Below, in pieces: positions 1 to 5,851 of a stretch of 11,608 nucleotides of DNA. This DNA is from Alphaproteobacteria bacterium (GTDB lineage Bacteria > Pseudomonadota > Alphaproteobacteria > Puniceispirillales > Puniceispirillaceae): contig JADHLK010000035.1 of the NCBI GenBank assembly GCA_016780695.1, positions 1 to 11,608 of the forward strand. The letters run 5' to 3'. The notes below the pieces were generated by a model. It searched no databases, was not told the origin of the DNA, and saw only the letters and a list, made by a program, of their open reading frames with translations. Position 1 is the first letter of the stretch. Each line of letters starts with the position of its first letter. Both the position numbers and the translations under genes were made by a program.

Positions 1-119
1 CCTTTTGGCCCAGCCTTATGATTAAGACCTTCGAATCATCCCTTGGGTTAATATACTGTTAATTTTTTGACAGAAAGGCAAGGCCAGCTGTCAGATTTTT
101 GAGCGCAGCAAACCCTCGG

Positions 120-133
120 TTTTTGATCAAAAA
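120..133. repeat. 14-bp perfect AT-rich palindrome
   Basis: TTTTTGATCAAAAA reads the same on both strands, centred between 126 and 127. It lies about 50 bases upstream of the sigma-54 promoter. It could be a binding site for a dimeric regulator, or simply part of the A-tract region. It has no GC-rich stem, so it is not a convincing terminator. Confidence 0.5.
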
Positions 134-183
134 AACAGAGCAAAAACAGATATTTATAAAAATTTTCCAGAAAAAATACAGGT

Positions 184-199
184 TGGCAGGCTTTTTGCC
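184..199 (+). promoter_or_regulatory. sigma-54 (-24/-12) promoter for fleT-fliEFGHIJ
   Basis: The sequence TGGCAGGCTTTTTGCC fits the RpoN consensus TGGCACG-N4-TTGCW. GG (185-186) and GC (197-198) are separated by exactly 10 bases, the invariant spacing, and TGGCA and TTGC are both intact. Transcription would start near 210, giving a leader of about 95 bases to the ATG at 305. The promoter lies just upstream of a sigma-54 activator gene, which fits the control of flagellar activators by RpoN. The same bases could form a weak AGGC-T5-GCCT hairpin, which I consider less likely to be the function. Confidence 0.8.
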
Positions 200-214
200 T
201 TTTCTACAGCGAAG

Positions 215-275
215 GAATTTTGGCCAGTTGAATTTTGGCCCATTGAATTTTTGGCCCATTGAATTTTTGCCGGGT
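215..275 (+). repeat. Four 15-16 bp tandem repeats in the fleT leader
   Basis: The consecutive units are GAATTTTGGCCAGTT (215-229), GAATTTTGGCCCATT (230-244), GAATTTTTGGCCCATT (245-260) and GAATTTTTGCCGGGT (261-275). The array begins about 5 bases after the predicted sigma-54 start site and ends about 30 bases before the ATG. The core TTTTGGCCCA occurs exactly at 233-242, 249-258 and once more at 3-12. Its GG and GC pairs are not 10 bases apart between units, so the array is not a set of sigma-54 promoters. It may be an activator-binding array or a leader element. Confidence 0.8.
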
Positions 276-304
276 CAGAGATTTTGGGGCGAGGGAGTAA
301 AGGC

Positions 305-1477
305 ATGGTGCATATTGTTGAAGACCGGTTTGAGGCGGCAGGCAAGCTGGCCGGTATTATGCAGGCCCGGATGGCCGAGGCGGTGCTGGTCGCAGGCGGT
401 CTGAAGGGTGTTGCGGCAGGCGAGGCAGTCACCGCGCTGGTGGTCAGCAAAGCGTTTGCCGATGCACAGGGCGGTCAGGCCAAGCTGATTGAAGCCGCTC
501 GCCAGATGCGCGCCAGCCAGATTATGATCATTGATGAAGCCGCAGCCGGTTTTGCCATCACCCCGGAATTGGGCGGTAAATGTTTGCTGCTGGATATGCC
601 GGCCTCTGATAAGGATGTGTCGGCAGATCGGCATTACGGGCTGCAAATGGCGGCTACCTTGTTATGTGACAAGGACCGGGTGGCAGCAGCTGATGAGGCC
701 AGCCTGGCCTTGCTGGCTCTGGCGAAGCGGGTGGCCCAGACAGATGTTACCGTCTTTGTGAACGGGCCGACCGGCACCGGCAAGGAGGTTCTGTCAAAAT
801 TCATCCATACCCATTCTGCCCGCGCCAAGGCCCCTTTTGTCGGGGTGAATTGTGCGGCGATACCGGAAAATATGCTGGAAGCTATTTTGTTTGGCCATGA
901 AAAAGGCGCTTTTACCGGGGCCTCTACCGCCAATAAAGGGATTTTCCGGGCCGCTGATGGCGGAACATTGCTGCTTGATGAAATATCGGAAATGCCGCTG
1001 GGGCTGCAGGCAAAATTACTGCGTGCCTTGCAGGAAAAAACGGTGACGCCTATCGGCTCACAGACAGATATTCCGATTGATGTGCGGGTAGTCGCTACCA
1101 CCAACCGGGAAATGGCTGAGGAAATCAAGCAGGGCCGGTTCCGCGAGGATCTTTATTACCGGCTGAATGTGTTTCCGCTGGTGACCAGCCATCTGGCCAG
1201 CCGGCCAAAGGATATTGCAGCGATTTGCACGGTGCTTTTATGCCGTCATCGCCCACAGCTTGAAACGCTGCCCTGGCTGGATCGCAGCGCGCTGGCAAAG
1301 TTGACGGCGCATGACTGGCCGGGCAATGTGCGGGAGCTGGAAAATGTGCTGCAACGCGCGCTGGTTCTGGCAGCGAGCAATGTGATTACCGAAAATGAAA
1401 TCGTCATGGATAGCGCCTTGCATATGCTGGTGCCGGACACCGCCCAAGCGGCGCAGATGATGACCCGCACAGCCTGA
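305..1477 (+). CDS. fleT: FleT/FlbD-type sigma-54 flagellar activator lacking a DNA-binding domain
   Basis: This is a AAA+ enhancer-binding protein that would remodel RNA polymerase-sigma-54 at flagellar promoters. From the ATG at 305 it has 390 residues. Walker A is GPTGTGKE (154-161, Lys160), the sigma-54 loop GAFTGA is at 201-206, Walker B is LLLDE (Asp225-Glu226), the arginine-finger region REDLYYRLN starts at 280, and sensor II WPGNVRELE is at 338-346. Only about 44 residues follow, with no Fis-type helix-turn-helix. About 150 N-terminal residues resemble a degenerate receiver: VHIVED at the start, but Ser where the phospho-Asp would be expected. The ATG at 305 is preferred over the TTG at 284 because AGGGAG (292-297) lies 7 bases upstream. 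FleT of Rhodobacter sphaeroides, as I recall, also lacks the HTH, precedes fliE and works with FleQ. The AAA+ core alone also resembles Caulobacter FlbD, so family membership is certain but the symbol is inferred. Confidence 0.8.
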   Translation: MVHIVEDRFEAAGKLAGIMQARMAEAVLVAGGLKGVAAGEAVTALVVSKAFADAQGGQAKLIEAARQMRASQIMIIDEAAAGFAITPELGGKCLLLDMPASDKDVSADRHYGLQMAATLLCDKDRVAAADEASLALLALAKRVAQTDVTVFVNGPTGTGKEVLSKFIHTHSARAKAPFVGVNCAAIPENMLEAILFGHEKGAFTGASTANKGIFRAADGGTLLLDEISEMPLGLQAKLLRALQEKTVTPIGSQTDIPIDVRVVATTNREMAEEIKQGRFREDLYYRLNVFPLVTSHLASRPKDIAAICTVLLCRHRPQLETLPWLDRSALAKLTAHDWPGNVRELENVLQRALVLAASNVITENEIVMDSALHMLVPDTAQAAQMMTRTA

Positions 1478-1504
1478 GATGGCTGGCAGTAAGGAGCAAG
1501 CAAG

Positions 1505-1816
1505 ATGAGTATTGGCACAATTGGATCAAAAATGGGCGGCTTGCATGAAACCGTCCTTGCCCGCGCCGAGAGCGTGCTGGCCCCGGAACAGGCCCCATAC
1601 GGGTTTGCCGACAAGATGAGCGATGCGATTCAACAGGTGGCCTCTGCCCAGAATGAGGCTGCTGGCCTGGCCCGCGCCTATGAGCTGGGGCTGGAAAATG
1701 ATTTGAGCAAGGTGATGATCAGCCAGCAGGTTTCCTCACTTGGCTTTCAGATGACGCTGAATGTGCGGAACAAGGTGCTTAGCGCCTACAAGGATGTGAT
1801 GAATATGCCGGTCTGA
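1505..1816 (+). CDS. fliE: FliE, MS-ring/rod junction protein
   Basis: FliE joins the MS-ring to the proximal rod and is among the first substrates of the flagellar type III exporter, so it acts in the periplasm without a Sec signal. The product has 103 residues, the usual family size. Its C-terminus carries the hallmark FliE segment QVSSLGFQMTLNVRNKVLSA followed by YKDVMNMPV, the helix that polymerises like axial proteins. An AAGGAG at 1491-1496 lies 8 bases before the ATG, and only 27 bases separate it from the activator gene, so the two are probably co-transcribed. The stop codon sits in the first unit of a 14-bp tandem repeat. Confidence 0.95.
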   Translation: MSIGTIGSKMGGLHETVLARAESVLAPEQAPYGFADKMSDAIQQVASAQNEAAGLARAYELGLENDLSKVMISQQVSSLGFQMTLNVRNKVLSAYKDVMNMPV

Positions 1817-1865
1817 TGACAAAGGTCTGATGACAAAGGTCTGATGACAACGGTCTGATAACGGC
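1810..1865 (+). repeat. 14-bp tandem repeat over the fliE stop and fliE-fliF gap
   Basis: The units are GGTCTGATGACAAA (1810-1823), the same again (1824-1837), GGTCTGATGACAAC (1838-1851) and a decayed GGTCTGATAACGGC (1852-1865). The first unit includes the last Val codon and TGA stop of fliE, so the array looks like repeated duplication of the gene's end. It fills about half of the 102-base gap before fliF. No function can be assigned. Confidence 0.9.
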
Positions 1866-1918
1866 AGATCGCACTGACAGCAAACAGAACAGGTTTTTTG
1901 GCAAACTGGGTGGATAAG

Positions 1919-3634
1919 ATGGCTGACGCAACAACAATGGATAATGGGCAAACAGCAATCGCAGCACAATCTGGCGGCGGTATGCTCTCCAAGGTGCGGC
2001 GGATGACCTCCGATCCGTCTTTCCAGCGCTCCCTTCCCACGATTATGGCGGTGACTGTCATTGTGGTCGGGTTGGTGTTCTATCTGTTCATGCAAGAACC
2101 GAAGCGCACAACGCTTTATGCCTCCTTGCCGGAAGCAGAAAAGGCCCGCGTTGTCGAAGCGCTGATGAATAGCGGGGTTGATGTGGTGCTGGACCCGACC
2201 ACCGGCGATGTGCTGGTGCCAACAAGTGATTACCACAGTGCCAAAATCTCGCTGGCTGCGCAGGGTTTGCCGGCGTCAGTGCCAGATGGCTATGCGGCAA
2301 TCGGCGATATTCCGATGGGCTCCAGCCGCTCAATTGAGGCGGTGCGCCTGAAGCAAAGCCAAGAGATTGAGCTGGCTCGCTCGGTGGGTGAGATTGACGG
2401 TGTGGTGGCCGCGCGGGTGCATCTGGCGATACCGGAAAAATCTGTTTTTGCCCGCAATGCGGTGCCGCCCACAGCCTCTGTTTTTGTGCAGATGAATAGT
2501 GGCAGAACGCTGAGCAGCCAGCAAGTGGATGCGATCATCCATCTGGTATCTTCTTCTGTGTCCGGCATGGCCAAGAATGATGTGACCGTGGTTGACCAGT
2601 TTGGCAATCTCTTGTCCAGGCCGGTGGATGATCCCTCCAGCCTCCTCAGCGACAGCCAGCTGGAACATCGGATCAAGCTGGAAAGCATTTATCGCGCGCG
2701 CATTATCTCGCTGGTTTCGCCCTTGGTCGGGGCTGGCAATGTGACCGCCCAGGTCAATCTGGATATTGATTATACCCGTTCAGAAATGACCGAAGAAATG
2801 GTTGACCCGGAAGGCAACGCCCTGCGGTCTGAGCAACGCAGTCTGGATATAACCTCGGAACTGGCGGCTAAGGGTATTCCGGGCGGCGTGTCCAACCGCC
2901 CACCCAGCCAGGCTGAATTGCAGGCGCAAACAGAAAAGGAAGCGGCCGGTTCCGGCTCGCAGACCCGTTCCTCCAATGAGGTGCGCAATTATGAGGTTAG
3001 CCGCAAGATTTCAACGACGATGAAGCCGTCCAACCGAATTGAGCGAATTCAGGCAGCTGTGCTGGTGCGGGAAGCAGAATTTATCAATCCGGAGACCGGG
3101 CTGGCTGAAACCCGCCCTCTGTCCGAAGAAGAAACAGCTGAAATCCGTTCTCTGGTCAGCGATGCGATCGGCATCCAGGCAGATCGCGGTGACAGTTTAA
3201 CAGTCAGCAGTGCAGCCTTTGTTTCCGCTATCGAAGGGGTGCAAAAACCCTGGTATGAGCTGGATTTTGCTGTAACTATCATGAAACAGCTGATGACCTT
3301 GCTGGTGATGGGTGTGGTTGTGCTGGGGGTTATTCGCCCGCTGATCTCGCGCATTATGGTGCCGGCCGCTATCGGCAAGCCGGGTGAGGCGATGGTCAAT
3401 CTGGATGATGAGATTGATCTGGATACGGTTGAGATCGGCGAGGGCGAGAGCCTTGAGGATATCAAGGCCAAGCTGAAGCCGAAGAAACAGGCCATCTCTG
3501 CCGAGATGCTGGATACCGCCAATACCTATGATGACAAGGTGGCGATTATTCGGATGATCGTCTCGGATGAGGCAGGCCGCGTATCCAATGTCTTTAAGGC
3601 CATGATGAAACGGGATATGGATGCCTTGAATTAA
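1919..3634 (+). CDS. fliF: FliF, flagellar MS-ring protein
   Basis: FliF forms the inner-membrane MS-ring, the base on which the C-ring and export gate are built. From the ATG at 1919 it has 571 residues, typical for the family. A first membrane helix spans about residues 41-58, followed by the YscJ/FliF ring-building domains. A second helix lies at about 455-472, and a cytoplasmic tail ends in the FliG-binding helix region (about 530-571, including VAIIRMIVSDEAGRV). GGGTGGA (1908-1914) sits close upstream of the chosen ATG. A TTG at 1898 and an ATG at 1937 are in frame and cannot be excluded. The stop codon is inside a strong hairpin (3619-3641). fliG follows after 59 bases. Confidence 0.96.
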   Translation: MADATTMDNGQTAIAAQSGGGMLSKVRRMTSDPSFQRSLPTIMAVTVIVVGLVFYLFMQEPKRTTLYASLPEAEKARVVEALMNSGVDVVLDPTTGDVLVPTSDYHSAKISLAAQGLPASVPDGYAAIGDIPMGSSRSIEAVRLKQSQEIELARSVGEIDGVVAARVHLAIPEKSVFARNAVPPTASVFVQMNSGRTLSSQQVDAIIHLVSSSVSGMAKNDVTVVDQFGNLLSRPVDDPSSLLSDSQLEHRIKLESIYRARIISLVSPLVGAGNVTAQVNLDIDYTRSEMTEEMVDPEGNALRSEQRSLDITSELAAKGIPGGVSNRPPSQAELQAQTEKEAAGSGSQTRSSNEVRNYEVSRKISTTMKPSNRIERIQAAVLVREAEFINPETGLAETRPLSEEETAEIRSLVSDAIGIQADRGDSLTVSSAAFVSAIEGVQKPWYELDFAVTIMKQLMTLLVMGVVVLGVIRPLISRIMVPAAIGKPGEAMVNLDDEIDLDTVEIGEGESLEDIKAKLKPKKQAISAEMLDTANTYDDKVAIIRMIVSDEAGRVSNVFKAMMKRDMDALN

Positions 3635-3641
3635 GGCATCC
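3619..3641 (+). other. Strong hairpin spanning the fliF stop codon
   Basis: GGATGCCTT (3619-3627) pairs perfectly with AAGGCATCC (3633-3641) across the loop GAATT, giving a 9-bp stem that encloses the TAA stop (3632-3634). No run of T follows, so a simple intrinsic terminator is unlikely. An mRNA stability, processing or partial-attenuation role between fliF and fliG is possible. Confidence 0.65.
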
Positions 3642-3693
3642 GGCAGCCCAGAATGAAGATGTGACGGAACTATCGGGTAGAGGTTTGTGAAAA

Positions 3694-4731
3694 ATGGCTG
3701 AAACACAGAACACAGAAGAAGAAGAACGCTTCTATGACCAGCTGACCGGGGTGCAGAAATCAGCGATTTTGATGATGCTTCTGGGTGAGGAGGAAGCCTC
3801 AGAAATTCTGAAGAACCTGTCACCAAAAGAAGTTCAGCATCTGGGCAGTGCGATGTATTCGGTCCAGGGGCTGGATCAGGATACGGTCAATCTGGTGCTG
3901 GATGAATTCCTGGCCATTATCAAGGAACAGACCAGCCTTGGTCTGGGGGCCGGCAATTATATCCGCAATGTGCTGACCCGCGCACTGGGCGATGACAAGG
4001 CGCAATCGGTCTTGAGCCGTATTGCCCCGTCCAGCTCTGACCGGCCTATTGAAATTCTGGACTGGATGGATGCACGGGCAATTTCTGAGCTGATTGTTGA
4101 TGAGCATCCGCAAATTATCGCGCTGGTCATCTCCTATCTGGATTACGGGCTGGGGGCGGATGTGCTGGGGCTGCTGCCAGAAGATTTGCAGCCCGATGTG
4201 ATAGGCCGTATCGCAACGCTGGAAACGGTCGGGCCGGATGCCCTGCGTGAGCTGGAAGATGTCATGCAGCGCAAATTCAAGGCCAATACAACCTTGCGCG
4301 CCTCACAGGTGGGCGGCGTGAAGGCAGCTGCCAAGATCATGAACTTTACCAAGCAGGCGATGGAAGCCCGCATTATGAAATCGCTCAGCAAGGCCGACAA
4401 GAATCTGGTGCAGTCGATTCAGGAATCCATGTTTATTTTCGACAATCTTATCATGTCTGATGACAAATCACTGCAAACCCTGCTGCGCAGCACCGATTCA
4501 GAAGATCTGATCCTGGCCCTGAAAGGGGCTGATGAGCCGCTGCGCGAAAAGCTGTTCTCTTGTATGTCCAGCCGCGCTGCTGCCAATCTGATGGATGAGA
4601 TGGAAGCGCTGGGGCCGGTGCGCCTGACCGAGGTGCAAGAAGCCCAGAAGCGGATCATCAATGTCGCCCGCCGCCTGTCTGATGAAGGCACGATTGTGCT
4701 GGCCGGCCGCGGCGGTGATGATTTTGTGTAG
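3694..4731 (+). CDS. fliG: FliG, flagellar motor switch protein
   Basis: FliG is the rotor protein that contacts the stator, binds FliF through its N-terminal domain and FliM through its middle domain. It has 345 residues, close to the usual length. The EHPQ motif of the FliM-binding middle domain is at 137-140, and MFIFDNL at 246-252 begins the C-terminal domain. The torque-helix charges are retained: Lys277, Arg294, Asp301, Glu302 and Arg310 align with the Escherichia coli charged set (K264, R281, D288, D289, R297), with Glu replacing one Asp. PVRLTEVQEAQK is typical. GAGG at about 3680-3683 serves the ATG. fliH starts 31 bases after the stop. Confidence 0.97.
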   Translation: MAETQNTEEEERFYDQLTGVQKSAILMMLLGEEEASEILKNLSPKEVQHLGSAMYSVQGLDQDTVNLVLDEFLAIIKEQTSLGLGAGNYIRNVLTRALGDDKAQSVLSRIAPSSSDRPIEILDWMDARAISELIVDEHPQIIALVISYLDYGLGADVLGLLPEDLQPDVIGRIATLETVGPDALRELEDVMQRKFKANTTLRASQVGGVKAAAKIMNFTKQAMEARIMKSLSKADKNLVQSIQESMFIFDNLIMSDDKSLQTLLRSTDSEDLILALKGADEPLREKLFSCMSSRAAANLMDEMEALGPVRLTEVQEAQKRIINVARRLSDEGTIVLAGRGGDDFV

Positions 4732-4762
4732 GTAGCAGGCGAAAAGACAGGGATGACCAGCC

Positions 4763-5851
4763 ATGGGTGAGGCAGCAGAACAGATGGAGGCGCTGGCGGA
4801 TGCAGAGATCAGCCGCCTGATCAACCTGTCCCGCAAGACCGGTTTTGCGCGTGATGAAGAGGCCCCGGTGCGCCGTCAGGCCAGTTTCCGCAAGCGAACG
4901 CTGGTTGAAATCGCTATGGAAGCCAGCCAGAAACAGGCGGCGGCTGAGGCGGAAACAGCGACAGAAACGGGCCTGTCAGAGGGGCCGCAGGCAGAAACGC
5001 CAGCCGTCCCGCAAGAAGCCGTCCCGCAAGAAGCCGTCCCGCAAGAAGCCGCCCCGCAAGAAGCAGCCGCGCCAGCAGCCCAGCAAGAAGCAGCCGCGCC
5101 AGCCGCCTCGCAAGAAGCTGCCCCGGAGGTAACAGCCCCGGAGGTAACAGACCCGGAGGAAATAACTTCGGACCCGGCAGCCTTGGCCGAGGCGGAACAG
5201 GCGCGCGCCGAAGCAGCTGAAAAACAGCGTGCTGAGCAGATGCAGGCGGAATATGATCGCGGCCATGCGGCTGGTCTGGCCGAGGGTCAGGCGCGGGCGA
5301 CAGCCGAACTGGAACAGGTAGTGGCGGCTTTTGAAAAGGCGCTGGCAGGTCTGGCCGGGCCGGATGTGCTGCAGCTGGACCCGCTGCGGCAAAAGATTGA
5401 GGGCGCGGTCCTTGGTCTGGCCAGCGCGCGGGCCGGCAGCCAGATCGATGAGATGCCAGAGGCTTTCGCCGACCGGGTGGAACAGCTGATAAGCCGCATC
5501 AAAGAGGCTACAGAGGCCCCGCTAATTCTGCTGGCAGAAGACGATTACCGGCTGATCGCCCCGCTTGCCCAGCAGCGCGAAAAACTGGCCCATTGTCGCT
5601 TTGCTGCAGAGGCCGGGCTGGCCAGGGGCGATGTCAGGATTATCGCAGGCGGCATCGGTCTGGATGACCAGCTGATGCAGACTGCCCCGCACAGGGAAGC
5701 CAAAGCAGAGGCCGATTCCCCGCACAGCCAGGAAGACGCTGCGTCTGACGAAGCAGTGGCGGCTAACCAGATTGCGGCTGACGAAGCAGCGGCGGCTGAG
5801 GAAAAAGCCGCGGCTGAGGAAAAAGAGGCGGGGGCCGAAGATGACCGGTGA
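4763..5851 (+). CDS. fliH: FliH, export-ATPase regulator with expanded repeat linker
   Basis: FliH binds FliI as a dimer, restrains its ATPase and docks it to the C-ring via FliN. At 362 residues it is much longer than the Escherichia coli protein (about 230). A basic N-terminal part (about 1-60) is followed by an Ala/Pro/Gln/Glu repeat linker (about 75-135) and then a charged helix. Next comes the diagnostic GxxxGxxxG run GHAAGLAEG (167-175). The conserved C-terminal domain ends near GDVRIIAGGIGLDDQL (about 285-302). A further Ala/Glu-rich tail of about 60 residues follows. The start at 4763 has an AGGG about 10 bases upstream; an in-frame ATG at 4784 is an alternative. Position between fliG and fliI supports the call. 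Confidence 0.92.
   Translation: MGEAAEQMEALADAEISRLINLSRKTGFARDEEAPVRRQASFRKRTLVEIAMEASQKQAAAEAETATETGLSEGPQAETPAVPQEAVPQEAVPQEAAPQEAAAPAAQQEAAAPAASQEAAPEVTAPEVTDPEEITSDPAALAEAEQARAEAAEKQRAEQMQAEYDRGHAAGLAEGQARATAELEQVVAAFEKALAGLAGPDVLQLDPLRQKIEGAVLGLASARAGSQIDEMPEAFADRVEQLISRIKEATEAPLILLAEDDYRLIAPLAQQREKLAHCRFAAEAGLARGDVRIIAGGIGLDDQLMQTAPHREAKAEADSPHSQEDAASDEAVAANQIAADEAAAAEEKAAAEEKEAGAEDDR
5006..5164 (+). repeat. Nested tandem repeats in fliH encoding VPQEA/AAAPAAxQE/APEVT
   Basis: Three arrays follow each other in frame. Four 15-bp units read GTCCCGCAAGAAGCC (three identical at 5006-5050, a variant at 5051-5065). Two 27-bp units beginning GCAGCCGCGCCAGC lie at 5063-5089 and 5090-5116. Three 15-bp units read GCCCCGGAGGTAACA (5120-5134, 5135-5149 and a variant at 5150-5164). 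All unit lengths are multiples of three, so copy changes would only lengthen or shorten the FliH linker. Confidence 0.93.
5792..5827 (+). repeat. 18-bp direct repeat in the fliH tail
   Basis: GCGGCTGAGGAAAAAGCC (5792-5809) is followed directly by GCGGCTGAGGAAAAAGAG (5810-5827), coding AAEEKA and AAEEKE. It lies just before the fliI start, and its purine-rich bases may add ribosome-binding character. Confidence 0.85.

Larger units (their letters stand above)
1..304 (+). promoter_or_regulatory. AT-rich control region upstream of the fleT-fli operon
   Basis: No convincing gene is seen here. The short open frames on both strands are rich in Phe, Lys and Asn, have no recognisable domain and overlap the repeats. 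The stretch holds a TTTTGGCCCA element at 3-12, a TGACAG/CTGTCA inverted repeat (68-73 and 88-93), a 14-bp palindrome (120-133), A-tracts at 129-176, a sigma-54 promoter (184-199) and four tandem repeats (215-275). A TATACT at 52-57 could be a -10 element, but no good -35 accompanies it. The upstream neighbour lies outside the window. Confidence 0.7.

Noticed and set aside
184..204. Intrinsic terminator from AGGC-T5-GCCT followed by TTTC
   Set aside because: The stem is only 4 bp and the T-run is short, while the same bases match the sigma-54 consensus almost perfectly.
215..275. The leader repeats as stacked sigma-54 promoters
   Set aside because: GG and GC pairs between neighbouring units are separated by 14 bases, not the required 10.
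99..404. Open frame of 101 codons on the + strand overlapping the control region
   Set aside because: It is AT-driven Phe/Lys/Asn-rich sequence through the A-tracts and tandem repeats, with no domain, and it overlaps the start of the activator gene in another frame.
1480..1497. Possible sigma-54 promoter before fliE (TGGCTGGCAG then GAGC)
   Set aside because: The spacings are 9 or 13 bases instead of 10, and the bases are better explained as the fliE ribosome-binding site.
4845..5132. Lysine/proline-rich KKPSRKKP frame resembling a histone H1-like protein
   Set aside because: It is the shifted reading of the fliH tandem repeats. fliH in its own frame has conserved domains on both sides, so this is a repeat shadow.
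5772..5840. Extended fliI start at a TTG
   Set aside because: The added residues are Arg/Lys repeats overlapping the fliH tail; the ATG at 5841 gives the normal FliI N-terminus and a purine-rich upstream region.
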